Positions 9,642 through 18,682 of a DNA stretch of 64,000 nucleotides are shown here, piece by piece. The notes beneath the pieces are model-generated. The model saw only the letters and a list, made by a program, of their open reading frames with translations. It had not been told where the DNA came from and did no database searches. Position numbers and translations under genes: made by a program. Positions within the stretch are counted from its first letter, which is position 1. The number at the start of each line of letters is the position of its first letter. The DNA lies in the NCBI RefSeq assembly GCF_009848685.1, contig NZ_WXTX01000006.1:1-64000 (forward strand), in the 5' to 3' direction. Source of the stretch: Andreprevotia sp. IGB-42. GTDB taxonomy: Bacteria > Pseudomonadota > Gammaproteobacteria > Burkholderiales > Chitinibacteraceae.

Positions 9642-12590
9642 TCACGCGGCATCGCGCCAGATGTAGTCGTTGATGTGTACTGCGTCGATCTGCTCCGGTT
9701 TAAGATAGCGGCTGGCGTATTGCATGAAGATGCCGCTTTCCAGAAACAGCGTGAACAGCTCGGGGTCGATATGCCCCTCACGCTGCATGCGGTCCATGAT
9801 GGTCAGCGACTCGGTCAGCGTCTTGCCTACCTTGTATGGGCGGTCTATCGCGGTCAGCGCTTCGAAGATGTCGGCAATGGCCATCATGCGCGCTTCCACG
9901 CTCATGTCCTCGCGGCGCAAGCGCTTGGGGTAGCCGGTGCCATCCATTTTTTCATGATGGCCGCCGGCCACTTCAGGCACCCGGCGCAAATGCCGTGGCA
10001 GCGGCAGGCTGTTGAGCATGATGATGGTCTGCACGATGTGATCGTTGATGGTGTAGCGCTCTTCCGCAGTCAGCGTGCCACGCGTGATCGACAGGTTGTA
10101 CAGCTCGCCACGGTTGAACTTGTGCTCGGGGGTTTTCAGCTTGAAGCCCCAGGGATTGGGTTCGGGCATGATTTCATTGGCATTGCGTGCAATCAGGTGC
10201 TCGGGCTTGTCGGCCAGCAAGGGCTCTTCCACCGGTAATGTGGTATCCGCTGCAGCCGGCTTGCGCTGCTTTTCCGACCACGACAATCCCAGCGTATCGT
10301 CCAGCGTGCGCAGCCAGCGCCGCTGCGCGATCTGCTGCAACCGCGCCAATTTGTCCGCAGCCATGAATTCGCCGCCCGTATTGCACTCTGCCACGAAGGC
10401 AAAGTCGTCATCCAGCGCCTGGATGGCGGCGTTCCGGCTTGCCGCCAGCGCAGCAGCATCGCCGCCATTCGCCACCCCCTGCCAGTACGCGACATCCGCA
10501 TCGCGCTTGAGTACCTCGAAGCGTGTGCGGATTTCGTGGATGCGGTCGTACATGGTTTCCAGCTTGGTGGCCTTGTCGACCACATATTCTGGCGTGGTGA
10601 CCTTGCCGCAATCATGTAGCCAGCAGGCAATGTGCAACACCTCGCGATCTTCCTCATCCAGCCGGTAGTCCTTGAACGGGCCGTGTGCCACCTCGTGCGC
10701 AGCTTCCGCCAGCGCCTTGGTCAGTTCGGGCACGCGCTGGCAGTGGCCGCCGGTGTAGGGGCTCTTGGCGTCGATGGCACCTGCGATCAGGGTGATGAAG
10801 CAATCGAGCAACGCTTTCTGCCCCTGCAGCAGGCGCTGGTTGTCGATAGCCACTGCGGCGGTGCCGGACAGCGCCTCCACAAATGCAACCTGCTCGGCTG
10901 AAACCGCATTGTGCCCGCTGGGCAGGAACAGGCACAGCACGCCGATCAGTTCGCCAGCGCGGTTGGTCAGTGGCGGAGCGATCAGCTGCACGTGCGTGGT
11001 GCCGAAGTGCGTATCGATATATTGCAGTGCCGGCGAACGTGGTGAGGTCAGCACCAGATTCTCCGTGCGTCGCTCCTGCACCGCCTGCACCAGCGGATCG
11101 GCGGTATCGCTGAGCGGAATGCTCGCCAGTCCGTCCACGCCGGTTGCTTCGTCTTGCCAGCGCATTGCAGCAGGCACGAGGCAGGCGCCTTGCTCGTCAA
11201 GCAGGTAAATGGCGCCCCCTTCGGCGCCGGCTGCGCCCAGTGTCTCCGCCAGTACACGGTCCATCAGCCGCTCGAAGCGCGTCTCTGCCGCCAGGTTCTG
11301 GCTGATGTCCAGAAAGCGCCGGATCGTGCGCTTGAGCTTGCTCACCGCATCAGCAAGCTCGGCCACTTCCTTCACGCGCGAATGCGCGGGCATGTCGCCA
11401 TCGAACTCGAAGCGGTGGATGCGTTGCGCTTCCCGCGTGAGGTTGCGCAGTTGCCCGGCGATATGCGCCGACAGCATCCAGATCAGCGGCAAGGACAGCG
11501 CCACGATCAGCAGCGTGGCCAGCAGCGTCTTGTTGCGCACCGCGCGCGCCTCGGCAAACAGCTCGTCAGTTGGCGCGGCAATCGCCAGCCAGGTGAACGA
11601 ACCATTGGCGCTGCCGACTGGCAGCAAGGTGGTCAGCCATTCACGCCCACCCCCATCGCGGTATTGCCTGGTTGCCGAAATGACCGCTTTACCGGCAGGC
11701 AACAGCTGCTTGAGGATGGGCGCGCCGAGATCATCCAGGCTGGCAGGCCGCTGGCCACCATCGGCGTCGGGCTCGGCAACCAGCAGCTTGTGGCTGTCCG
11801 GGTAGGCCAGCAGCCGCCGCTGGTCGTCAAACAGCGCCAGTTCGGCCGATACCGTGGGTTTGCCATCAGCCAGCGTGGCGGACAGGCGCGTCAGTGTCAG
11901 TGTGGCCGCCACGATAGCCTGGCCATCGCCGCTGCGCCGTACGAAAGCCAGGCCTAGCTCGCCAGTGGTGAAGGTGGCAAACGGATCAGTACGGATCAGT
12001 CCATCCTGCGCTTGTGCCAGCTTGTACCAAGGACGCACGCGCGGATCGTAGCCATAGTCGGGGCGCGGCTGGTTTTTCAGCAGTTGCAGCCCGGCGGTGT
12101 AGAACAGGTAGCGCCGGTCTGCTTCCTTGCCGGCAGTGTGGTCTACCGATTGCACCACGTAGGCGGCACCGGGCGGGGCATCGACACTGTGGCGGGTGAG
12201 ATCGTCATCCAGCGGGCGGAACAGGAAGAAATCCCCGTCCGCACGCCCCACGTACAGGCTCACCGATTGCGGGTTGGCGTTGAGGATTTCACGCATCATC
12301 TCCAGCCCCTGCAGCCGGGTGGCCAGGGTGCCGGCGCTCACCAGCGGTTGCCGGGACAGCAGATTCACCATCGCGCCGGTAGGGCGGTACAGCCGTTCCA
12401 GGCTGGCGGCCATTTCACGCGCGGTACGGGCAAAGTCGTCCTGTGCCTGCTTGAGTGCGGCACTCTGGCTCTGGTGATAGACGTAAAAGCAGATTCCCAG
12501 GCCGGTTGCCAGGATAAGCGCGGTGAAAAGTGTGGCGATATGCAGCCGTAACGGAAAGCTGTGCTGCATTCTTGCTGTGGCTGCCGGCAT
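9642..12590 (-). CDS. Cache-HAMP-GAF-HD-GYP membrane protein, probable c-di-GMP phosphodiesterase
   Basis: A 982-residue protein. An N-terminal membrane helix (LFTALILATGLGICFYVY) precedes a large periplasmic double-Cache-type region to about residue 350. A second membrane helix (LLATLLIVALSLPLIWML) is followed by a HAMP linker and a GAF domain at about 430-590. The C-terminal HD-GYP domain has GGHCQRV, LHDCGKV (the HD pair), and the signature HHEKMDGTGYP. These are the metal and substrate residues of active c-di-GMP phosphodiesterases of this class. The HD-GYP domain carries an insert of about 130 residues between the HD and GYP parts, longer than usual. An inverted repeat lies just upstream. 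Confidence 0.88.
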   Translation of the reverse strand: MPAATARMQHSFPLRLHIATLFTALILATGLGICFYVYHQSQSAALKQAQDDFARTAREMAASLERLYRPTGAMVNLLSRQPLVSAGTLATRLQGLEMMREILNANPQSVSLYVGRADGDFFLFRPLDDDLTRHSVDAPPGAAYVVQSVDHTAGKEADRRYLFYTAGLQLLKNQPRPDYGYDPRVRPWYKLAQAQDGLIRTDPFATFTTGELGLAFVRRSGDGQAIVAATLTLTRLSATLADGKPTVSAELALFDDQRRLLAYPDSHKLLVAEPDADGGQRPASLDDLGAPILKQLLPAGKAVISATRQYRDGGGREWLTTLLPVGSANGSFTWLAIAAPTDELFAEARAVRNKTLLATLLIVALSLPLIWMLSAHIAGQLRNLTREAQRIHRFEFDGDMPAHSRVKEVAELADAVSKLKRTIRRFLDISQNLAAETRFERLMDRVLAETLGAAGAEGGAIYLLDEQGACLVPAAMRWQDEATGVDGLASIPLSDTADPLVQAVQERRTENLVLTSPRSPALQYIDTHFGTTHVQLIAPPLTNRAGELIGVLCLFLPSGHNAVSAEQVAFVEALSGTAAVAIDNQRLLQGQKALLDCFITLIAGAIDAKSPYTGGHCQRVPELTKALAEAAHEVAHGPFKDYRLDEEDREVLHIACWLHDCGKVTTPEYVVDKATKLETMYDRIHEIRTRFEVLKRDADVAYWQGVANGGDAAALAASRNAAIQALDDDFAFVAECNTGGEFMAADKLARLQQIAQRRWLRTLDDTLGLSWSEKQRKPAAADTTLPVEEPLLADKPEHLIARNANEIMPEPNPWGFKLKTPEHKFNRGELYNLSITRGTLTAEERYTINDHIVQTIIMLNSLPLPRHLRRVPEVAGGHHEKMDGTGYPKRLRREDMSVEARMMAIADIFEALTAIDRPYKVGKTLTESLTIMDRMQREGHIDPELFTLFLESGIFMQYASRYLKPEQIDAVHINDYIWRDAA

Positions 12591-12604
12591 GGTTCACCCG
12601 TTTC

Positions 12605-12635
12605 GCTATGCTGTGCTTTATTCACTCAGCATAGC
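12605..12635. repeat. Perfect 9-bp inverted repeat upstream of the HD-GYP gene
   Basis: GCTATGCTG at 12605-12613 and CAGCATAGC at 12627-12635 are perfect inverted copies separated by 13 bp. The repeat lies between the end of the uracil-DNA glycosylase gene and the HD-GYP start at 12590. There is no T-run, so it reads better as an operator or 5-prime leader hairpin than as a terminator. Confidence 0.45.
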
Positions 12636-12672
12636 TGCGTACCCCTCCAAAGGCAGCCGGATCAGCGCGTTT

Positions 12673-13539
12673 TCAGCTTACGTTGGCGCGTGCGCTGGCA
12701 ATGGCCTGCTGCAACAGCAACAGGTCACGCCAGGCCTTGGCTTTATCGGGCAGATTGCGCAGCAGATAAGCCGGGTGGTAGCTGACCACCACCGGAATAT
12801 GCCGGTAGCTGTGCACCTTGCCGCGCAAGGCGCCGACCGGCGCGTCGTTCTCCAGCAGCGTCTGGATCGCGAAGCGGCCGCTGGCAAAAATCACCTGCGG
12901 CTGCAGCAGCTCGATCTGGCGGCGCAGCAGCGGCGCGCATTTGGCTACTTCTTCCACGCCGGGGTTGCGATTGCCCGGCGGGCGGCACTTCAGCACGTTG
13001 GTAATGAACACCTGCTTGCCGCGTTTTTCGCCCACTGCTGCCAGCATATTGTCCAGCAGCTTGCCGGCAGCACCGACGAAGGGCTCGCCACGCTTGTCTT
13101 CCTCTGCACCCGGTGCTTCGCCCACCACTAGGATATCGGCTTCCAGCGTGCCCACGCCAAACACCGTCTGCGTGCGGCTATGGCACAGCGCACACGCAGT
13201 ACAGGCAGCCACTTCCTGCTGCAGCGCCGCCCAGTCCAGACCGGCGATGCGCTCGGTGCGCGCATCGTTGACCACCTCGATCTTCAGGCTACTGACGGGT
13301 TTGGCCGCCGGATTGGGAATGACCACCACGGGTGCCGGCGAGCGCTTGACCGGCGCAGGTGGCGCAACCGCTTCAGCGGCAATTTGTGCTGGTGCTGGAC
13401 TGGCCGCTGTTGCGGCATGGTCGTGCATTTGTTCTGCAGCCAGCGCGGCATTGGCCGCTTCGATTTCCGCCAACCTGTCGCGCCGTATCCATACGGTGCC
13501 CAGGCCCAGCGCATCGAGCACTCTGGCGGTACGGCTCAT
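12673..13539 (-). CDS. Uracil-DNA glycosylase, family 4 ([4Fe-4S] type)
   Basis: A 288-residue DNA-repair enzyme that removes uracil from DNA. The family 4 signature is clear: [20 protein letters not shown] is the catalytic motif, and a late motif HPAYLLRN carries the active-site His. Cysteines in CTACALC and a later cysteine in [10 protein letters not shown] fit the iron-sulphur cluster ligands. The first ~100 residues form an Ala/Pro-rich extension ([16 protein letters not shown]) not needed for catalysis. The start overlaps the rimI stop as ATGA (13536-13539). A tsaB-rimI-udg order is seen in other betaproteobacteria. Confidence 0.9.
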   Translation of the reverse strand: MSRTARVLDALGLGTVWIRRDRLAEIEAANAALAAEQMHDHAATAASPAPAQIAAEAVAPPAPVKRSPAPVVVIPNPAAKPVSSLKIEVVNDARTERIAGLDWAALQQEVAACTACALCHSRTQTVFGVGTLEADILVVGEAPGAEEDKRGEPFVGAAGKLLDNMLAAVGEKRGKQVFITNVLKCRPPGNRNPGVEEVAKCAPLLRRQIELLQPQVIFASGRFAIQTLLENDAPVGALRGKVHSYRHIPVVVSYHPAYLLRNLPDKAKAWRDLLLLQQAIASARANVS

Positions 13540-13985
13540 GCCGCTGCGCTCAGGTAGAACGCATACAGGTGCGCATCTTCACGCCCGCCTGCACACGGAT
13601 AATAATTGCGGCGCTGGCCGATCTCGTTGGCACCGGCAGACTGGTACAGCGCTTGCGCACGCTGGTTGCTGGCACGCACTTCCAGAAACATTTCCCGCAC
13701 GCCTTCAGCAGCCAGTTGCCGCAGCACGCCATCCAGCAGCGCGCGGCCCAGCCCCTTGCCCTGCTGTGCGGGGGCGATGGCGATCATCAATAGCTCGGCT
13801 TCATCGAGTACGCGGCTGAACACCGCTGCGCCGCCCAGTTGCCCGCCGGCATCGCGAAAGCCCACCGTGTGCTGCTGGTTCAACGTGTCGCGCCACAGTG
13901 GTGCCGTCCACGGATGGATATTGGTGGCCGCATCGAGCGCAACCAGTGCATCCACATCGGCCAGGCTCAGCGCTTCCAGCTTCAT
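13536..13985 (-). CDS. rimI: Ribosomal protein S18-alanine N-acetyltransferase
   Basis: A 149-residue GNAT enzyme that acetylates the N-terminal alanine of ribosomal protein S18. The acetyl-CoA-binding signature [12 protein letters not shown] lies at about residues 80-91. It is followed by [15 protein letters not shown], the conserved beta-5/alpha-4 region of RimI, and by a C-terminal tyrosine-rich NYYPC segment. Length matches the family. It overlaps tsaB upstream (ATGA at 13982-13985) and the glycosylase gene downstream by 4 bp each, so the three genes form one tight operon. Confidence 0.9.
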   Translation of the reverse strand: MKLEALSLADVDALVALDAATNIHPWTAPLWRDTLNQQHTVGFRDAGGQLGGAAVFSRVLDEAELLMIAIAPAQQGKGLGRALLDGVLRQLAAEGVREMFLEVRASNQRAQALYQSAGANEIGQRRNYYPCAGGREDAHLYAFYLSAAA

Positions 13986-14668
13986 TTCTTCACCCGCTCG
14001 TGGGTTTTGAGTGCCACCTTGTCACGCAGGTAAACCAGCGGCGCATCATGGGGCGGCACGGCTTCACCGGCGGCAAAACGCGGCAACGCCAGCGCAAGGA
14101 TTTCCGCCGCACGCGGAAACAATGCCGGCAAGGTATCGCTGACCTGCGTACCCAGGCGCGCGGTCAGCGCCTCGCCATAGGCGGCAAAACCGCTGCCCAG
14201 CCCGATCCAGCCATCCGTATCGGGCACCGGTACTGCATCGGGGTCCGCCAGTGTGGGGGCGATCACTTCTACCCAGCCGGTAGCGCTACGGCGGTAGGCT
14301 GCGCAATACACCTGGTTCATCCGCGCATCCAGGCAGGCATACGCCAGTTGCTGCGCCTGTGGGCATTGGGCTGCCAGCGCTTCCAGCGTGGAAACACCCA
14401 GCAGCGGCACGCCCAGGCCGAACGCCAGCCCTTGCGCGATGCCACATGCGATGCGCAGGCCGGTGAACGAGCCGGGGCCCATGCCGTAGGCAATGCCCTT
14501 GATCTGGCTGCGTGCAACACCGGCTTCGGCCAGAAAGGTTTCCAGGTAGGGCAGTGTGTGTTCGGCATGGCGCTGGCCGGCATGCCAGTCGCGCGCGATC
14601 ACGCCGTCCGGGGTGGATAGCGCCAGGGACAGGTGTTCGGTCGAGGTATCGAGGGCAAGAAAAGTCAT
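13982..14668 (-). CDS. tsaB: tRNA threonylcarbamoyladenosine biosynthesis protein TsaB
   Basis: A 228-residue ASKHA-fold partner of TsaD and TsaE in forming t6A37 on ANN-decoding tRNAs. It opens with FLALDTSTEHLSLAL, the family's actin-like phosphate motif, and carries GPGSFTGLRIACGIAQGLAF, the most conserved TsaB stretch. It lacks the catalytic metal residues of TsaD, as expected for the scaffold subunit. It is first in the tsaB-rimI-udg operon and divergent from yejA. The enzyme making the threonylcarbamoyl-AMP for the same pathway (tsaC/sua5) is also in this window, at 41650-42624. Confidence 0.93.
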   Translation of the reverse strand: MTFLALDTSTEHLSLALSTPDGVIARDWHAGQRHAEHTLPYLETFLAEAGVARSQIKGIAYGMGPGSFTGLRIACGIAQGLAFGLGVPLLGVSTLEALAAQCPQAQQLAYACLDARMNQVYCAAYRRSATGWVEVIAPTLADPDAVPVPDTDGWIGLGSGFAAYGEALTARLGTQVSDTLPALFPRAAEILALALPRFAAGEAVPPHDAPLVYLRDKVALKTHERVKK

Positions 14669-14738
14669 GGGTGACGCGGATGAAACAACCCGGCGATTCT
14701 AACACGCCACGCGCGCCAGCCTCGGCTATGATCCGGCC

Positions 14739-16532
14739 ATGCGCGTGCTCTTCTTCCTGTTGCTGCTTGCCAGCCTTTTTGCCAGCCCGTCTGCCATTGC
14801 CGAACATGCAATCGCGCTGGGCTATACGCCAAAGTATCCGGCGGGTTTCAGCCATTTCGATTATGTGAACCCGGCAGCGCGCAAGGGCGGTGAGCTGCTG
14901 ATGGCCAACCCGGACCGGCGCACCAGTTTCGATACCTTCAATCCGTTCATCCTCAAGGGTACCGCGCCTGCTGGCGTGGCAGACCTGATTTTCGAGAGCC
15001 TGACCACCGCCAGCCTGGACGAACCCGCAACCTCGTATGGTTTGCTGGCGGACGATATCCGGGTGGCGGCGGATGGCCTTTCGGTGGTGTTCCATATCAA
15101 CCCGAAAGCGCGCTTCCATAACGGTGATGCCGTGACCGCTGCGGATGTGAAATACAGCTTCGAAACGCTCAATGGCAAGCTGGCTGCGCCGCAGTATGCA
15201 GCTGCGCTGGTGGATGTCACCAGATCGGAAGTGGTGGATAAACAGACCATCCGCTTCGTGTTCAAGCGCAAGAACCCCGAGCTGCCGCAACTGGTTGGCG
15301 CGCTGCCGGTGTTTTCCCCGAAGTGGGGCGATGGCACGCCGTTCGACAAGATCGGCCTGCAAGCCCCCGTCGGCAGTGGCCCGTATCGCATCGGCCCGTA
15401 TGACGTGGGTCGCCAGCTCACGCTGCTGCGTGATGGCGGCTACTGGGGGCGCGAGCTCCCGGTGCGCCGCGGCATGTTCAATTTCGACCGCCTGACCTGG
15501 CGCTTCTACAAGGATGATCTGGCGCGGCTGGAGGGCTTCAAGGCCGGCCAGTTCGACTTCAATGTTGAAAATATCTCGCGCAGCTGGGTGCGCCTGTACC
15601 ACGGCCCCAAGTTTGCCAGCGGCCAGATCATCAAGCGCGATTTCATCCATCACAACACCGCCGGTTTCCAGGGCTTCATGCTCAATACCCGGCACCCGCT
15701 GTTTGCCGATGTGCGGGTGCGGCGCGCGCTGGGGCTGGCACTGGATTTCGACTGGTTGAACCGGCAGCTTTTCTACAACCAGTACGTGCGTACCGACAGC
15801 TTTTATTCCAACAGCGATCTGGCTGCCACCGGCACTCCGGGTGAGGCGGAGCTGAAACTGTTGGCCCCGCTGCGCAAGCAGCTGGACCCTGCGGTATTCG
15901 GCCCGGTGCCCATGCCGGCATCGACCTCGCCACCCCGCTCCCTGCGCGCCAACTTGCTGGCCGCGCGTGATCTGCTCGCGCAGGCAGGCTGGGTGTACCG
16001 CGACGGCGCACTGCGCAACCAGCGCGGTGAGCCGTTCGTATTCGAATACCTGGATGACAGCCCCGCCATGCAGCGCGTGGTGACGCCATGGATACGCAAT
16101 CTGCAGAAGCTGGGCATCGGCGTGCGTATCCGCAGTACCGATTACGCGCTGTACCAGAAACGGCTGGATGGCTACGACTTCGACGTGACCACGCTGCATT
16201 ACTCGGATACGCAAAGCCCCGGCAACGAGCTGTACGATTATTTCTCCAGCAAGGCATCGCGTACCAATGGCTCCAGCAACGTGGCCGGTGTGCATGACCC
16301 CGCGGTGGATGCGCTGATCGACGACGTTGTGCGCAGCGAGCTGCGCGCCGAGCGCGTGACGGCCGTGCGGGCGCTGGATCGCGTATTGCGCCACGGCTAT
16401 TACACCATTCCGCACTGGTACAGCCGCACGCACCGGGTTGCCTACCAGAAAACGCTGCAGTTTCCCGCCACGCTGCCGCTGTACTACAGCCCCGCCAGCT
16501 GGATCGTCGCAACCTGGTGGAAGCCACAATGA
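14739..16532 (+). CDS. yejA: Peptide/microcin-type ABC transporter substrate-binding protein
   Basis: A 597-residue periplasmic family 5 solute-binding protein. The signal peptide is LFFLLLLASLFASPSAIAEH, without a lipobox. The mature part has the family landmarks GYTPKYPAGFSHFDYVNP, FHNGDAVTAADVKYSFETL and a C-terminal WYSRTHRVAYQ. Family knowledge links YejABEF to import of peptides, including microcin C in E. coli. yejB overlaps its stop by ATGA. No Shine-Dalgarno sequence is visible. A TATGAT box at 14727-14732 ends only 6 bp before the ATG, so the message could be leaderless; the matching -35 is poor, so this is only a suggestion. Confidence 0.88.
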   Translation: MRVLFFLLLLASLFASPSAIAEHAIALGYTPKYPAGFSHFDYVNPAARKGGELLMANPDRRTSFDTFNPFILKGTAPAGVADLIFESLTTASLDEPATSYGLLADDIRVAADGLSVVFHINPKARFHNGDAVTAADVKYSFETLNGKLAAPQYAAALVDVTRSEVVDKQTIRFVFKRKNPELPQLVGALPVFSPKWGDGTPFDKIGLQAPVGSGPYRIGPYDVGRQLTLLRDGGYWGRELPVRRGMFNFDRLTWRFYKDDLARLEGFKAGQFDFNVENISRSWVRLYHGPKFASGQIIKRDFIHHNTAGFQGFMLNTRHPLFADVRVRRALGLALDFDWLNRQLFYNQYVRTDSFYSNSDLAATGTPGEAELKLLAPLRKQLDPAVFGPVPMPASTSPPRSLRANLLAARDLLAQAGWVYRDGALRNQRGEPFVFEYLDDSPAMQRVVTPWIRNLQKLGIGVRIRSTDYALYQKRLDGYDFDVTTLHYSDTQSPGNELYDYFSSKASRTNGSSNVAGVHDPAVDALIDDVVRSELRAERVTAVRALDRVLRHGYYTIPHWYSRTHRVAYQKTLQFPATLPLYYSPASWIVATWWKPQ

Positions 16533-17587
16533 TCCGCTACCTGCTCAAACGCTTGGCACTGATGGTGCCCACCCTGCTGGGTATCCTGTTGCTGAGCTTT
16601 GCCGTGATCCAGTTCGTGCCGGGTGGCCCGATCGAACAGCTCACATACCAGATGAAGGCACGCGGCGGTGGCGGGGAGGCCGCCGGTGGCGGTGGGGGCG
16701 GCGTGCTCTACCAGGGCAACAAGGGGCTGGACCCGGAGCGGCTGGCGCAGATCAAGGCCGATTACGGTTTTGACCGGCCAGCGTGGGTGCGTTTCGGCCT
16801 GATGCTCAAGCGCTATGCCACCTTCGATTTGGGCGAGAGCTATTACCATCACCAGTCGGTATGGTCGCTGATTGTTTCCAAGCTGCCGGTATCGATCTCG
16901 CTGGGGTTGTGGACGTTCTGCCTGACCTATCTGATTGCAGTGCCGCTGGGGGTGGCCAAGGCGGTGCGTCACGGTAGCCGCTTCGATGCGGTTACCACGC
17001 TGGTACTGATGGCGGGCTACGCCATTCCCGGCTTCGTGCTGGGTGTGGTGTTGCTGGTGCTGTTTGGCGGCGGCAGCTTCTGGCAGATTTTCCCGCTGCG
17101 CGGCTTGACCTCGGATAACTGGGCGCAACTCTCCCTGCTGGGCAAAGTCGCCGATTACCTGTGGCACCTGGTGCTGCCGGTAACGGCGATGGTAGTGGGC
17201 AGCTTTGCCACCATCACCGTGCTGACCAAGAACAGCATGCTGGAGGAAATCCGCAAGCAATACGTGCTGACCGCCCGCGCCAAGGGCCTGAGTGAAACCG
17301 CCATCCGTTACCGCCATGTATTCCGCAATGCGCTGATTCCGCTGGTTACCGGCTTCCCGGAGGCCTTCATCGGTGCGTTCTTCACCGGCGCGCTGCTGAT
17401 CGAAACGCTGTTCTCGCTCGATGGCCTGGGTTTGCTGTCGTATGAATCGGTGATCCGCCGTGATTACCCGGTGGTGCTGGGTGCCTTGTTCCTGTTCTCG
17501 CTGATCGGCCTGTTTACCAGGCTGCTGTCCGACCTGTGCTATGCGCTGGCAGACCCGCGGCTGCGTTTCGAAGGGGCACCGGCATGA
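16529..17587 (+). CDS. yejB: Peptide ABC transporter permease YejB
   Basis: A 352-residue inner membrane permease. I chose the ATG at 16529, which overlaps the yejA stop as ATGA and gives MIRYLLKRLALMVPTLLGI, the standard OppB/DppB-like opening. Six membrane segments are expected; the permease signature is ARAKGLSETAIRYRHVFRNA. The first periplasmic loop carries a long glycine-rich stretch (RGGGGEAAGGGGGG) encoded by GGC/GGT-rich DNA. E. coli YejB has a loop of similar size there, but less pure in glycine. It acts with YejE, YejA and the ATPase YejF, which is encoded separately at 22357. Confidence 0.9.
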   Translation: MIRYLLKRLALMVPTLLGILLLSFAVIQFVPGGPIEQLTYQMKARGGGGEAAGGGGGGVLYQGNKGLDPERLAQIKADYGFDRPAWVRFGLMLKRYATFDLGESYYHHQSVWSLIVSKLPVSISLGLWTFCLTYLIAVPLGVAKAVRHGSRFDAVTTLVLMAGYAIPGFVLGVVLLVLFGGGSFWQIFPLRGLTSDNWAQLSLLGKVADYLWHLVLPVTAMVVGSFATITVLTKNSMLEEIRKQYVLTARAKGLSETAIRYRHVFRNALIPLVTGFPEAFIGAFFTGALLIETLFSLDGLGLLSYESVIRRDYPVVLGALFLFSLIGLFTRLLSDLCYALADPRLRFEGAPA

Positions 17588-18639
17588 GCGCAGTCGTGAT
17601 CAATGCCGGCCCGTGGCGGCGTGCCTGGCTGCGTTTCAGGGCACAGCGCCTTGCCTATGTCAGCCTGTGGCTGCTGGCGATCCTGCTGGTGCTGAGCTGC
17701 GGCGCCGAGCTGCTATCCAACGACAAGCCACTGGTGGTGCGCTATCAGGGCCAGACCTATTACCCGCTGTTCAAGGATTATCCGGAAACGGTGTTCGGCG
17801 GTGATTTCCCCAGCCCGGCCGATTTTCTCGATCCCTTCATCCAGCAGCGTATTGCAGAAGGTGGCAACTGGGCGCTGTTCGCGCCTAACCACTACGGCCC
17901 CAATACACTCAACTATTTTTCGCCCAGCCCCAATCCGGCGCCGCCATCCGCAGTCAACTGGCTGGGAACCGATGACCGGGGCCGCGATATCCTGGCGCGC
18001 CTGCTGTATGGCTTTCGCGTGTCGCTGCTGTTTGGCCTGGCGCTGACCGTGGTGGGCTGCGTGGTGGGCATTTTCTTCGGGGCGTTGCAGGGCTATTTTG
18101 CCGGCAAGGTGGATCTCACCATGCAGCGGCTGATCGAGGTATGGGCTTCCGTGCCCGAGCTGTACCTGCTGCTGATCCTGGCATCGATGTTCGAGCCCAG
18201 CCTGCTGGTGCTGTTCGTCATCCTGTCGGTGTTCGGCTGGATGGGCTTGTCCGATTACGTGCGCGGCGAGTTCCTGCGTAACCGCAACCTCGAATACGTG
18301 ACTGCTGCGCGTGCGCTCGGGCTGAGCGACTGGCAGATTATCCGTCGTCACCTGCTGCCTAACTCGCTGACCTCGGTGATCGCCTTCCTGCCGTTCCGCA
18401 TGAGCGGCGCGGTGCTGGCGCTGACGAGCTTCGACTTTCTTGGCCTCGGCGTGCCGCAAGAAGTGCCGTCACTGGGCGAGTTGCTGGCGCAAGGCAAGGC
18501 CAACCTGGATGCGTGGTGGATCTCGCTGCCCACCTTTGCCGTGCTGGTGGGCATGCTGCTGTTGCTGGTATTCGTGGGTGAGGGCCTCCGCGCCGCGCTG
18601 GACCCGCGTGCCAATCCGGTGGCAAAAGCGGGTCTGTAA
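17584..18639 (+). CDS. yejE: Peptide ABC transporter permease YejE
   Basis: A 351-residue inner membrane permease and the second channel subunit of the Yej importer. The start at 17584 overlaps the yejB stop (ATGA). After the first membrane helix there is a long periplasmic insertion (about residues 45-130, NDKPLVVRYQGQTYYPLFKD), typical of YejE and absent from DppC. The motif [20 protein letters not shown] and the EAA-loop equivalent TAARALGLSDWQIIRRHLLP are present. The gene ends 43 bp before the convergent LytTR regulator. In E. coli the ATPase yejF follows directly; here it does not. Confidence 0.9.
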   Translation: MSAVVINAGPWRRAWLRFRAQRLAYVSLWLLAILLVLSCGAELLSNDKPLVVRYQGQTYYPLFKDYPETVFGGDFPSPADFLDPFIQQRIAEGGNWALFAPNHYGPNTLNYFSPSPNPAPPSAVNWLGTDDRGRDILARLLYGFRVSLLFGLALTVVGCVVGIFFGALQGYFAGKVDLTMQRLIEVWASVPELYLLLILASMFEPSLLVLFVILSVFGWMGLSDYVRGEFLRNRNLEYVTAARALGLSDWQIIRRHLLPNSLTSVIAFLPFRMSGAVLALTSFDFLGLGVPQEVPSLGELLAQGKANLDAWWISLPTFAVLVGMLLLLVFVGEGLRAALDPRANPVAKAGL

Positions 18640-18682
18640 AACGTTGCGACGGCCCCCGGCAACTGCGGCGCCATAACCTTCG

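Noticed and set aside
14286-16529. A 747-codon minus-strand frame over yejA and tsaB
   Set aside because: Antisense to a clear solute-binding protein with signal peptide and domains, and overlapping tsaB. No ribosome binding site or family features.
16660-16720. Glycine-rich low-complexity DNA in yejB as an expanded repeat or error
   Set aside because: E. coli YejB has a loop of similar length at this position and the frame is preserved, so it is a variable loop and not a defect.
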